Assembly (NCBI GenBank): GCA_947846985.1
Contig: CANTUZ010000025.1
Location: 4,710,100-4,774,099 of the forward strand
Direction of reading: 5' to 3'
Source of the DNA: Fratercula arctica
Lineage: Eukaryota > Chordata > Aves > Charadriiformes > Alcidae
Length of the DNA: 64,000 bases
The notes beneath the pieces were generated by a model. It was not told the origin of the DNA. It saw only the letters and a program-made list of their open reading frames with translations, and ran no database searches. Below are positions 22,020-33,163 of the stretch, piece by piece; position 1 is the first letter of the stretch; the number at the start of each line of letters is the position of its first letter. A program made the position numbers and the translations under genes.

Positions 22020-22709
22020 TGTTGGAAGCACAAAACAGTAGCAAAGTTCAATATTGCTGATAAACACCTGGTGCCCAGAACAGACACAGAAACTGGGTGA
22101 AGATCCGGTGGTTTGTGCTGCCCATGGCACCGGGGAGGAACGAGAAGTGGGGTGGACACCACGCAGTCCCGTCCTCCCACCTTTCACAGGAAATGTTTTG
22201 TGCAACTGCCAACTGCTCACAGGAAATGTTTTGTGCAAAATGTTTTGTGCAACAGCTCACGGTACAACCACAGGGAACAATGGCTTGACCACAGTCCCAC
22301 CCACTCACTTTGCCCAAAAAAGGAGTATAAGTATTACTCCACTTTTGTGCCTAAAGTTGGGGACGAGAATTCGACGCCAAATTGCAGGGACAGATGGATG
22401 GGTTTGTCCTCCTCCCCCCCCCCCCAAAAGGGTCGCCTTTTGGTAAGATTTGTGACCTCGGCCATGCTGAGTGCTTACCTGGGAAATCAAGCTTGTGATT
22501 GCAATCATATCTTTAAAGCTATATAGCTATTCTGCAGTTTAGTGCATTTATCACCAGCAATCTTGAAGAATCTGTATATGTTGCATGAAAATAAACCGTG
22601 CACCTGACTGCTTCTTTTGAATGTGGCCAGACCTACAGCAGACAGGCTGTTTGTGCATCCAGTGTCAGGCCTATAGTCACGGCAATAATTGATCTCACTA
22701 AATGCAACA
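22020..22709 (+). repeat. 3' LTR of provirus B
   Basis: TGTTGGAAGC...AATGCAACA, about 690 bp, nearly identical to 8196-8890. The poly-C run is shorter here. The sequence before it (GTAGTCACGGGGTAGAAG) is a weak polypurine tract. Confidence 0.93.
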
Positions 22710-22920
22710 TGCACACTTGGCTTTGTTAATATTAGAATGATTTTCCTCACTTCTTTCCTTTCTTTGAAACAGTATATAAGCGAAGTCTCCGCTTGGCAGA
22801 GAACATGGGAGCAGAGGGGGAAATGCTGCCCAAATGTTCTCTCACTATGATCATAGTTAATAAAGCTTCTGTCTGACCTGTCTTAAATTGTACTTGCGTT
22901 ATTACACACTTGGAGTCACA
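22710..22920 (+). repeat. Possible older LTR fragment (TATA and AATAAA) beside provirus B
   Basis: Contains CAGTATATAAGCG at about 22770 and TTAATAAAGCTTCTG about 80-90 bp later, ending near CGTTATTACACA. This promoter-plus-polyA spacing is that of an LTR R region. It is not part of the provirus B LTR, which ends at 22709 with perfect inverted ends. It may be what remains of an LTR into which B inserted. No second copy was found. Confidence 0.4.
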
Positions 22921-23669
22921 ATATTGTCTGACATTAGTTTTCCTGTGACTGAAAGGGGATCAGGCAGGGAGATTTGATGTATTGCATCTTTACCCGCTCC
23001 ACTAATGCAAGTGCTAAATCAAGCTTTGTTACATGTGCTTGAACTGTGTAAGCACTAATGATGTACTTTAAGAAGGTAGACTTTGTTTCTGATGCTTTGT
23101 TATTGTACTTGTCTTGATTTCAAAATTCTCACTAATGTTTGCAAGGCTTATTGGTGTACTGCTTTAGTGGTAATGAAAACGCTTTCCAGAGTGAGAAATA
23201 AAGTAATACAGTTGACATCTTAGAAACTCCTCCCCCCACCTTTGAGGTTTAGATACAGTTCCAAACATCTGGATGCTATTGAACTTGGACCATACAAGTA
23301 TTTTGTACAGTTCTTTTGTTTTTTCATTTACATTGGAAAAGCTATATTGCTGAGGTCATTTGCCTGAATAAAGATAAATTCAGGCAGGCAGATTCATTGG
23401 GTAATTTTGGGTTTGGTCTTGCTCTGTAAACATAAGGATTCCATGTTGTTACATCTCCCTATTTATAGCTGCTATAGGGGAGAGAAATATGCACTCTTCA
23501 GTGAACTCCTGTTACAATTTCAGAGGATGTGAAGCGATACACAGTTTAAGCTGAGATGTGTTTTAAAGGAGTTTGCATTTCCTTGAGACATTAATGTATT
23601 CAGACAATACAAAATGCAAATGTGTATTATGGCCAATAGGCTTGTAGTCAGTACTAGGATGATTTTGTC
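22921..23669. other. Non-coding DNA, probable SPIN1 intron
   Basis: AT-rich, with no feature recognised. Confidence 0.45.
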
Positions 23670-24147
23670 AAAATCATAGAATGGTTGGGGTTGGAAGGGA
23701 CCTTTAAAGATCATCTAGTTCCACCCCCCTTACCATGGGCAGGGACGTCTTTCAATAGATCAGGTTGCTCAAAGCCCTGTCCAACCTGACCTTGAACAAT
23801 TCCAGTGATGGGATATCCACAACTTCTCTGGGCAACCTGTTCCAGTGTCTCACCACCCTCATTGTAAAGAATTTCTTCCTTATATCCAGTCTAAATCTAC
23901 CCTCTTTCAATTTAAAACCATTACCCCTTGTCCTATCACTACAGGCCCTGGTAAAAAGTCTCTCTGTCTTTCATATAAGCCCCCTTTATATATTGAAAGG
24001 CCACAGTAAAGTCTCCCCAGAGCCTTCTCTTCTCCAGGCTGGACAACCCCAACTCTCTCAGCCTGTCCTCATAGGAGAGGTGTTCCATCCCTCTGATCAT
24101 TTTTGTGGCCCTCCTCTGGACCTGCTCCAACAGGTCCATGTCCTTCT
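23670..24147 (-). mobile_element. CR1 LINE fragment
   Basis: 3' end at 23670 (plus strand AAAATCATAGAATGG). The C-terminal ORF2 part is readable at 23939-24140 ([20 protein letters not shown]). It is 5'-truncated at about 24147 and degraded. Confidence 0.92.
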
Positions 24148-26246
24148 TCATGTACCTCATTATTATATCTTCTTGTAAGTAGGCTATATTCACATTATTC
24201 ATCTAAATGCCATAACTTTGTATTAAACTGGGCACTACCTTAAGCTACCAGTCCAAGAATATGAGCAGTACTCAGCTTGCTTAGTTGGCTTTTTAGAGCT
24301 AGGTACATGAACAAGCAAGTTCTTGAAATCAGTCAGGAACTGTCAAGCTCATTTTCACCTGACAGCAAAAAAGGGTAGTCTCCTCTCAAACTCTTACTTC
24401 AGTGTTGTAAATATTTGTTAGTTTGGTACATGTCATTTCATGCATAGAGACTGTGTATGGATAGCTGAGAAATTTTGGACATAAGTGAATTTGAGAGAAA
24501 AGCCATCTGTCTGTAGAGCTTGTGTCCTATCAAAAATAAGAGGTGCCTAAGGTGAGCAATTACTGAACAGGGCAAACACTCATTCTGAGTAGCATGCATA
24601 GCTTCTCCTTTGTGGTTTTTGCAGCTTCTGTAATCAGTCTTCCTTCTGTGTACCTGTAGAGTTCCTTTTGTTTTGGAAGGCTAAATGCGTTGCACTGTAT
24701 AATAAGATTTGGAGTCTCTGAGCAGAGGACAGAAAACAAGTTTTGTGCTGAACCATCCTGCTGAATATGTAGGTGTTTTTTCTGTAGCATTTTAGCTACT
24801 TGAGCTGATTTAATTAAATCTTAATTTGTCTCATCAACCAGTAATGGAAAACATGAAATCTGTGTGTTCATGTTCTTTTACTTTGTGAGAATGGATTTCT
24901 TTTTTTTTAAGAAGTATGGTTTTGAACTTTTTTCCTCATATAACTAAGGGGTGGCTAATGATATGATGAGAATGCTTGTTTAGTGGTTGCAGTCAAGTAC
25001 CAAAGTCTTTTGGGTTTCTATTCAGACTTTTTGTGATATCTTTTATTTTAATTTCTAGCTGATAGCTCTTATAAACATGTTCAAAGGGAAGTTCTATTTA
25101 CTTGGTCTTTTAATAGTCAAAACATGCAAATAGGATCTTTACTGTAGCTATTCACATGGAGGGCCTCATTTTTGAAAACTTAAAATTACAGCTGTTAAAA
25201 CTGGAGAGGCATCTTTCCATGGATTCAGTACAAGCTTGAGTGTTGGAAACAAGATGTATGTAGTCTTATTTTAATTCTGCCATTTCTGTCACTTGATATA
25301 TGTCCTCTTTATTTCTTCATTTGAAAGATTAAAATATTTATGAAAACTTTTAAGGTTAATTACACTTTAAGTGCATAACTCCTGTGCGACACTACTGCTA
25401 TTATGAAAATTAATTTTCAGAATACATATGCCAAAGCTATGCTTGGAACATGCACGTAATGTTAAAGAATTTGTTTGGATCTGTAGAGAAACCTCAATTA
25501 AGTATTTCTCTGTAGGTGTGAATTTAAGCATTCATAGATGAAATTCTGAGCATGTTTCTGCAGATACATGAGGGGTTTTTTATTGATAACATACATATTT
25601 CCAACACTCTCTAACTGGGTTCTTTTAGATATTCCATATATTGAGGGTTTAATACCAACTTTAGTTTTTTGAAGTTATTTGACATTACATGGGACTTTGA
25701 TTTAGCAGAATGATACATCAGTTTACTTAATCTCAGTACAAGTACAAAGTATAGCAGTTGCAATATACAGTCGAATCACAATGCAAATGTGATTCTCATT
25801 ACTGGTCTCCATCACGATGCTGGGCATCCAGTCATTGGGAAGGAATATGTGGGTTGAAACCAGCTCAATTCTGTTACTCTCTTCAAAGTATTATTATTAT
25901 TATTATTATTAACTCAAGGGCAGTTACACAGCCATTTGATTCCCTCAACTGTTGTAGCCATTTACCTAGAAGAAAGACTACTTCTCATCTCCTTTGTGTT
26001 GAGATAAGGTCATCTTTTTGGAACAGTTGTCATCAGTCACTCCTACTTCTTCATTTAGCTTCGTGAGTATGTAGTCCTTGTCTGTCTCCTAAGAGCCTCC
26101 TTCCATTGTAGGAGCTCATTGATCAATCACAGCATGAAGTGTTTAAAATTTTTTACTTGAAAAAGAGAACTTTTCTTTAAGATACCTTTTTGACATTGTG
26201 TAGAAATACACTTTATTGTTCAATAATTCCATCATTTATATTGTAG
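24148..26246. other. Probable SPIN1 intron, with a TTA microsatellite
   Basis: No coding exon recognised apart from the one that follows. A (TTA)n run of about 24 bp lies at 25889-25912. The last bases, ATTTATATTGTAG, are a pyrimidine-poor but valid AG acceptor for the exon at 26247. Confidence 0.6.
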
Positions 26247-26295
26247 GTCATGCAGGAGTCTCTGCGAGCATGATGAAGAAAAGAACTTCTCACAA
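26247..26295 (+). CDS. SPIN1: SPIN1 (spindlin) coding exon, first one in the window
   Basis: 49 bp between an AG acceptor (TTGTAG) and a GTAAG donor. With the frame set by the next exon it encodes (G)HAGVSASMMKKRTSHK, which is vertebrate spindlin residues 18-34. The final Lys codon is split across the 12.2-kb intron. This part is a flexible, basic N-terminal tail before the first Tudor-like repeat. The exon for the preceding 17 or so residues was not found between 22.7 and 26.2 kb and probably lies further left, perhaps outside the window. The exon is too short to stand out as an open frame and was found from the protein match and splice sites. Confidence 0.93.
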
Positions 26296-28526
26296 GTAAG
26301 TTGCTAATATCTTCCCTAAAGTATAGTTCTCAATAACTGGAAGTACTGTTTTAGAAATGTATCTGTATTGTTCCAGTCATTTTGCTCTTGAAAATCATGT
26401 GGAGTAGTATTCAGACAGTGTATGTGTGTAGAGTTAGGCGTTAATTCTTTTGGGAGGACAGTGGGAAAGAATGCACCATTGGTAGAGTTCTAAACATCAT
26501 TTTGAATGTTACTCTGAGAGAAATTATTGTCAATACAGTTCTGTAATTTACTCTATAGAGAGAAGAGACTGCAAGCCAGAAATTGGGCACATGTATTCTA
26601 GGATTCATTACAGCTTCAGTTTTTGAAAAGGATTTTTCACCTTTTTTAAAAAAATAAAGAACATACTGAAGTACTTCTATAAGGCGGCTGCTATTTGTGT
26701 GAAGGATACTTGCTTATCCTATACATTCATGGCATGTATTATTCTCTGTACTACATTTTGAAATAGTAGCAGCTAAATGCTGCTATGAGTAAATGTGAGA
26801 AGATAGAGGTAATAGCTTAGATGTGATTGACCTTAGTGTCTACCAGCTAGATGTTGCATCTGGCTGCATCTCTGGTGGGTCAACTGTAAAATAAGTTGGG
26901 GAAAGGTGAAATTTATTAAAATGCCACTAGTTATATTTTGAGTATGAAGTCCTATAGTGGTGATATACAACATGCATCAATCCAAAGCAATTTGTCTGGC
27001 AGAAATATCTTCTGTGATTAACATTTGAATTAGTATTAACTGTTTCCCAGACACAACACCTGATGTAAAACTACTCTTAATTCCTTCCACCAACTCTTCA
27101 CTATACAGTCTTGTCTGTCTCCTTACAAGGCAAAGATAAACATTTATTTGTCTAGAGACAGGTAGAGTTAAAATTTAATTTCTCTTGTTCTTTTTCAACC
27201 GCTCAGAGAAAGGAGTGTATGATGGGAAGACTATCAGAGGTGGGTCGCCTTTTGTACTTGAGGGTGGCTAGATTTGTCTTTATTGTTGTGTTGATATACA
27301 CTTACTTAAATATCTAAATAGGTTGTATATTTTTTAGCATAAAGGCTTTTATGGGGCATATTAAGACATGATCCTAAGTCACATGATTTTGAGGCATTTA
27401 ACTTAAGCGCCCAACTGAGTTTTATGTTAATTTAGCCTAGATTAACTGTTTAAGAATTGTTTGGTAAAGGTTTTATTTTGTACCAAACCAAGATGACTTT
27501 GTGTACTGCTCACTGACTTCTCTGAGAATGACAGACTAGTATAGAGTTGGTTTTATTTGATATTCATTGCTTACATTTTTGAAATGAACAGTAAGTAGTG
27601 CTGTAGACATGTTTATAGTAAACAAGTGGGATATGAATCACTATTTAAAAATGTATGCTGATACTACTATGAGCTGTTACAGCAGACCATGAATTAGTAA
27701 TGCATACTTTGTCATTGATTTAGTTATGATGACTTTTACATTCCTCATTTAAAGAAAAAAGAGGAACAAGTCTACTGGCACTTGAAGGCCATAGGGGAGA
27801 TTCTAAACTAGGTTCAGAAGTTCATGGGAGAGGAAAGAGCCAACAGGATGGAACAGGGCATGGTCCAGTAACTGAGGAAGTGATAAAATGAGCTGTGTGG
27901 ATTAGTCTTCTGAACTCTTCTTAACTAAAATGATAGTTTACCATTGACCCTTTTGGAAGGGGGTCCCATGGTTATAGGTCAGCTGCAACAGGGCAGTTCT
28001 TCTGTGTGCTCTGTCAGCGTCAATGGCTCATGATGATCTCTGTGGATATGAAGATGACCCTATTTGTCACAGATCAGTCAGTAGTCTCTTGGCTCTCGTT
28101 CTTTCCACCCTTGGTGCATAAGGAAAAAGTGCACAAAGCAGTATAAGTATAAAATCTTCCTTATTCTCTCCAGGTTTCTCATAGTTGGCAGTTCAAGGAC
28201 TTTGAGGTGGAGGTTGTAGCTGCAGTTTAACTGCCACTGTACTTATCCCTTGTGAATTTCTGATCACACTTTAAACTAATTTGTTGTGGTAGGTTATACT
28301 TGGCTATAGGCCAGACTCCCACCCACCTGCTCACTCCCCCTCCTCAGTGGGGCAGGGGGAGAAAATAGGATGAGAAAGCTCATGGATCATGATGAAGACA
28401 AGAAGATTGCTTACCAGTTACTGTCACTGGCAAAACAGGCTTGACTTGAGGAAAATTAATTTATTGACAATTAAAATAGATTCAGGTGGTAAGAAACAGG
28501 AAGACAAACATTAAAACAAGACCTTT
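26296..28526. other. SPIN1 intron, no other feature seen
   Basis: Non-coding, AT-rich intron sequence after the GTAAG donor. No repeat edge was recognised until the CR1 at 28527. Confidence 0.6.
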
Positions 28527-30041
28527 GATAGAATCATGGAATGGTTCAGGTTAGAAGGGACCTTAAAGATCATCTAGTTCCAACCCCCCAGCCATGGGCA
28601 GGGACACCTCCCACTAGACCAGGCTGCTCAAAGCCCCATCCAGCCTGGCCTTGAACACTTCCAGGGATGGGGCATCCACAGCTTTTCTGGGCAACCTCTT
28701 CCAGTGCCTCACCACCCTCACAGTAAAGAATTTCTTCCTAATACCTAATCTAAATCTCCCCTCTTTCAGTTTGAAGCCATTACCCCTTGTCCTATCACTC
28801 CACTCCCTGATAAAGAGTTCCTCCCCATCCTTCCTGTAGGCCCCCTTTAGGTACTGGAAGGCTGCTATAAGGTCTCCTCGGAGCCTTCTCTTCTCCAGAC
28901 TGAACAACCCCAACTCTCTCAGCCTGTCCTCATAGGAGAGCTGCTCCAGCCCTCTGATCATCTTCGTGGCCCTCCTCTGGACCCGTTCCAACAGGTCCAT
29001 GTCCTTCTTGTGCTGAGGACTCCAGAGCTGCATGCAGTACTCCAGGTGGGGTCTCACCAGAGCAGAGTAGAGGGGCAGAATCACCTCCCTTGACCTGCTG
29101 GCCACGCTTCTTTTGATGCAGCCCAGGATGCAGTTGGCTTTCTGGGCTGCAAGCACGCATTGATGGCTCATGTTGAGCTTCTCATCCACCAACACCCCCA
29201 AGTCCTTCTCCTCAGGGCTGCTCTCAAGCCATTCTCCGCCCAACCTGTATTTGAGCCTGGGATTGCCACGACCCAGGTGCAGGATCTTGTACTTGGCCTG
29301 GTTGAACTTCATGAGGTTTGCATGGGCCCACCTCTCAAGCCTGTCCAGGACCCTATGGATGGCATCCCTTCCCTCCAGCGTGTTGACCACGCCACACAGC
29401 TTGGTGTCATTGGCAAACTTGCTGAGGGTGCACTCAATCCCACTGTCCATGTCGACGACAAAGATGTTAAATGGCACTGGTCCCAGTACTGACCCCTGAG
29501 GAATGCCACTTGTCACTGGTTTCCACTTGGACATTGAGCCATTGACTGCAACCCTTTGAGTGTGGCCATCGAGCCAGTTCCTTATCCACCGAGTGGTCCA
29601 TCCATCAAATCCATGCCTTTCCAATTTGGAGACCAGGATGTCATGCAGGACAGTGTCAAACACTTTGCATAAGTCCAGGTAGATGACATCGGTTGCTCTG
29701 CCCTTATCTACCAATGCTCTGGCAACATTGTAGAAGGCCACCAAATTTGTCAGGCATGACTTCCCCTTGGTGAAGCCATGTTGGCTGTCACCAATCACCT
29801 CCTTATTTTCCATGTGCCTTAGCAGAGATTCCAGGAGGATCTGCTCCATGATCTTGAAAGGCACAAAGGTGAGACTGACCGGCCTGTAGTTCCCCGGGTC
29901 TTCCTTTTTCCCCTTTTTGAAAATGGGGGTTCTGTTTCCCCTTCTCCAGTCAGCGGGAGCTTCACCAGACTGCCACGACTTTTCAAATATAATGGAAAGC
30001 GGCTTAGCGACTTCATCCGCCAGTTCCCTCAGGCGTGGGTT
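28527..30041 (-). mobile_element. CR1 LINE with long ORF2 remnant (416 residues)
   Basis: Antisense to SPIN1. The 3' end is at 28527 (plus strand ATAGAATCATGGAATGG). The open frame 28614-29864 covers most of the RT and the whole C-terminal region: [39 protein letters not shown], the active-site box [20 protein letters not shown] and LVRPHLEYC. The box normally reads FADD, so a catalytic Asp has become Asn. Upstream homology continues in another frame to about 30041 and then stops. It is the longest CR1 coding remnant here and is inactive. Confidence 0.95.
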
Positions 30042-30520
30042 CTCTACAAGCCACAGTTCCTGTCAGGAAAATCTGCTCCAGCATGGGCTCTTCCAGGGGA
30101 GACAGTCCTGTCAGGAAAACTCTGCTCTGGGATGGGTTCTCTGTGGGTTCTCCATGGGCCACAGTTCCTTCAGGAAATAATCTTAACTACTCCAGCATGG
30201 GTCCTACACAGGCTGCAGTGTGGATATCTGCTCTAGTACCATGGAATACCTCCTTTTCTGAACTTGGTGTTCCCTCTGCTGTTTCTAACACTTTTTTTTT
30301 TTTTTCACTTTTTTTTCCCCTCCTCCTCTGCCTGTCCAGTGTTTTTTTGCCCTTTCTCAAATGTGTTTAAGGTGCCTGATTGGCTCAACTTTGGCCTTCA
30401 GTGGGGCCATTGCCAAGCCAGCTGGAACCAGCTGTGTCTGGCACAGGACAACCCCTGACTTCTTCTCGTAGAGGCCACCCCTGCAGGTGTCATCACCTGT
30501 GTGTGTGTCCACCACTATAA
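30042..30520. repeat. Degenerate LTR-like sequence with iterated CTCCAGCATGGG motif
   Basis: Motifs of the type CTGCTCCAGCATGGGCTCTTCC recur at about 30066, 30118 and 30190, followed by T-rich and CT-rich runs (30289-30335). Avian ERV LTRs often carry such iterated blocks, which is the reason for the call. Edges could not be set and no target duplication was found. Confidence 0.45.
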
Positions 30521-30854
30521 TGGCTTTTAAAGGAGTACAGAAAGTACTTTAAAACTTCTGTCTTCAGTAATGTGCCGCATTGTCTGAATATTGAGGAAAA
30601 ATAGTTTAAAACAATTCTCTTGTCGTACGATCCCCTATTAGTGATAGTCTTTAGTAAGATCAAAATTCTAATTTATGCCCTATGTTTAATAACTTTTCTA
30701 CATGGCACCATGAAATATAGAAATTGTACTGACTCTGCTTCATTTATACTATTTTCTAAATTTCTTTGAACTTTCTGTGTTCTGATTCTCCTAATAAAAC
30801 TTTCTCATGTAACAAGATTTTACTTATCCGCTTAATGCCTTCAAGATAAATACT
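30521..30854. other. SPIN1 intron sequence, nothing recognised
   Basis: AT-rich with no open frame. Confidence 0.4.
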
Positions 30855-32443
30855 CAGTCACCGAGGTCGAGCAGCTGCGGTACCGGCACGATCAGCAGCA
30901 GAGAGCTCTAGCGCAGTACACAGGGGGGTTGCTAAACTGGGGGAACCTCAGTGGGAGTGGAGAGACCCACCAGAAACCCGCAGCTCTCACGACAGCGGCT
31001 GATGAGACCTGGGTGGGCAACAATGGCGGCCAAGCTCCCCCACACATATAAAAGAAGCCTCTAGGGAGCGCTAGTGACCAGAGCGGGCAACAAGGCGTGG
31101 CATGGCAGGAAGGGCATGACATGGCAGTTGGCACGGAAGGGCATGCACGTGCTGTAACTCTGCTGGCCCAACCAGGGAGCAATGGTATCCACTCAGCAGA
31201 AGGCTATGTCCTCTCTAAACTCTGCACCCTCCATGACTCATGCAGCTTCCCAGACAGAGCTCCGATGGGAACACACTGCTACCCAGGTGTCAGGCTGCAG
31301 GGCGTGCCCTACTTGTATGTCAGTATCAGATGTCAGTAGTGAGCGCACCTGTGGGAGATGTGCCCAGGTAGTGGAACTCCTCTGCTTAGTGACAGAGCTC
31401 CGGGGAGGAGGTGAGTAGGTTGAGGAGTATCAAGGAGTCCGAGAGAGAGATAGACTACCGGAACTGCACCCTACCTTCCCTGGGACAGACCTGTCATGCA
31501 GACAGGACACATGATACGGAGGATTCCCTATCCTCTCTCTACCCAGCAGAACATGGTGACTTAAGGAATAGGGGGCAATAGCAGCAAGTTCCTGCCCGGT
31601 GCAGCAGGCGTGTCTCCTCCGTGACTACCCCACTTTCCCAGGTGCCCTTGCATAATAGGTATGAGGCTCTGCAAGTTGAACCAAACAATGACGAGGACAA
31701 TGGTTCATCTAGGTTGGTGTCGCCAAGGTTAAGTTGGCCTCTGTACTGTGTCAAAACCACTTCCGTAAAGAAAATAAGACGAGTTATTGTCATAGGTGAC
31801 TCTCTCCTGAGGGGAACATAAGGCCCCATATGCAGATGGGATCCACTTCTTAGGGAAGTCTATTGCCTCCCTGGGGCCCGAGTTAAAGATGTGATGAGAA
31901 AACTTCCTACCCTGGCATGCTTTTTCAGGTAGGCAGCAATGAAGTTGCAATAAGAAGTCCAAGGGCAATCAAGAGAGTCTTCAGGGCCTTGGGACAACTG
32001 GTTAAGGGATCGGGAACACGAGTGTTCTCCTCTATCCTCCCAGTTGCAGGGGATGATGAGGGAAGAAACAAGCAGGCCCAGCAGATCAATACCTGTCTCT
32101 GAGCCTGGTGTCACGGTCAGAATTTTGGGTTTTTTTTGATCACGGGTCGGTCTACTCAACACCAGGCCTGCTGGTGACAGATGGGGTGCACCTGCCTCAA
32201 AGGTGGAAAAGGATCCTTGCACAGGAGTTGTCAGGGCTCATTGAAAGAGCTTTAAACCAGATTTGAAGGGGGAAAGGGATAAAACCAGGCTCGCTAGAGA
32301 TATGCCTGGGGGCAGCACGCCAATGTGTGAGGGATGGTGTGCTAGCAAGGTCCTTCAGTTTGCCATCTCAGTGGAGGTAGGGGATGGAGATCCACCCAGG
32401 CACTTGACCCAAGCTAGCCAACAGGCTTATTTCATACCATGAA
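30855..32443 (+). mobile_element. CR1 LINE 5' UTR and ORF1 (esterase type)
   Basis: GC-rich 5' UTR-like start near 30855-31180, then ORF1 in broken frames. At 31182-31418 there is a Cys-rich segment (CRACPTC...CGRCAQVVELL). At 31770-32200 there is an SGNH-esterase-like segment: RRVIVIGDSLLRG carries the GDS Ser block, FQVGSNEVA the N block, and GVHL near the end the H block. The second frame ends near 32250 (ELSGLIERALNQI). Stops break the frame (for example TAA after LLRGT near 31819). A 5' part of a CR1 is rarer than the usual 3' stubs. The element continues at 32865 after an LTR-like insert. Confidence 0.85.
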
Positions 32444-32864
32444 TGTCACATTCAATATAAATTAGAAAGTTTGATGAGAAGTTCTCTCTCTTCCTCGATG
32501 GCTGCAATCCTGAGAACTTCTTGCCCCGGTGCCGGACCCCCGAGGCCTTCCCTTCCTCCCGAAGCTGTAGCGCTCGCAGTGTCTGACATTTGCTGTCCAC
32601 TGCTGGGAGTGCACAGCTTCCTACTGATATAATTGGCTGAGTATAATCCTTGTATATCTTATATTGGTATCGGGATCAATATTGGTTCTTTAGTGTTATT
32701 AATATTAATTATTTAGTCTTATCCTATTAAATCTGTTTATATTTCAACCCTCGGGTTTCCTTGTGTTTTCCCCGATTCCCCTTTCCGGGTGGGGAGGGGT
32801 CATTGGGTGGTAGAATAATTGTCTAAATGACAATAAATGGCTGTGGGTTCCTCAAACTATAACA
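32444..32864 (+). repeat. LTR-like insert within the sense CR1
   Basis: Starts TGTCACATTC and ends ACTATAACA, separating CR1 ORF1 from CR1 ORF2 sequence. The right half has a CCTATTAAATCTGTTTATA polyadenylation-type stretch, then a TTCAACCCTCGGG and GGGTGGGGAGGGG block, as in R-U5 of avian LTRs. No target duplication is visible, and CR1 endonuclease sequence is missing at the junction, so part of the CR1 was deleted or the edges are wrong. Confidence 0.5.
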
Positions 32865-33163
32865 CTTGGGCACAGCGATCATGAAATGGTAGAGTTTTCA
32901 ATTCTTGGAGAAGTAAGGAGGGTGGTTAGCAGAACTGCTACGTTGGACTTCCTGAGGTCAGAATTTGGCCTGTTTAGAGGCCTGGTTGACAGAGTCCCTT
33001 GGGAGGCAGTCCTGAAGGGGAAAGGAGTCCAGGAAGGCTGGACATTCTTCAAGAAGGAAATCTTTAAGGCGCAGGAGCAGGCCATCCCTATGTGCCAAAA
33101 GACGATCCAGCGGGGAAGAAGACTGGCCTGGCTGAACAGGGAGCTCTGGCTGGAACTCAGAAT
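32865..33163 (+). mobile_element. CR1 LINE ORF2 fragment (after endonuclease)
   Basis: Reads LGHSDHEMVEFSILGEVRR, the end of the endonuclease domain, then RSEFGLFRGLVDRVPWEA and QRGRRLAWLNRELW, the linker before RT. It is probably the continuation of the CR1 at 30855-32443. It stops where the antisense CR1 at 33164 begins. Confidence 0.88.

Larger units (their letters stand above)
8196..22709 (+). mobile_element. Provirus B: LTR-gag-pro-pol-env-LTR, interrupted by provirus A
   Basis: Two nearly identical LTRs (8196-8890 and 22020-22709), both starting TGTTG and ending CAACA, bound the element. Order: PBS-like site, gag (about 9121-10440), the 6.46-kb insertion of provirus A, protease and RT (16950-18030), RNase H and integrase (to about 19772), env (20272-21975), 3' LTR. 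Without the insertion it is about 8.05 kb, a normal provirus length. The LTRs differ at about eight positions in roughly 685 aligned bases plus the length of a C run. Every gene nevertheless has stops or frameshifts. The flanks TTTAC and TGCAC do not form a clean duplication. RT and integrase resemble class III-like avian ERVs, but the class is uncertain. Confidence 0.9.

Noticed and set aside
30264..30458. Phe/Leu-rich frame
   Set aside because: Product of the T-rich runs at 30289-30335.
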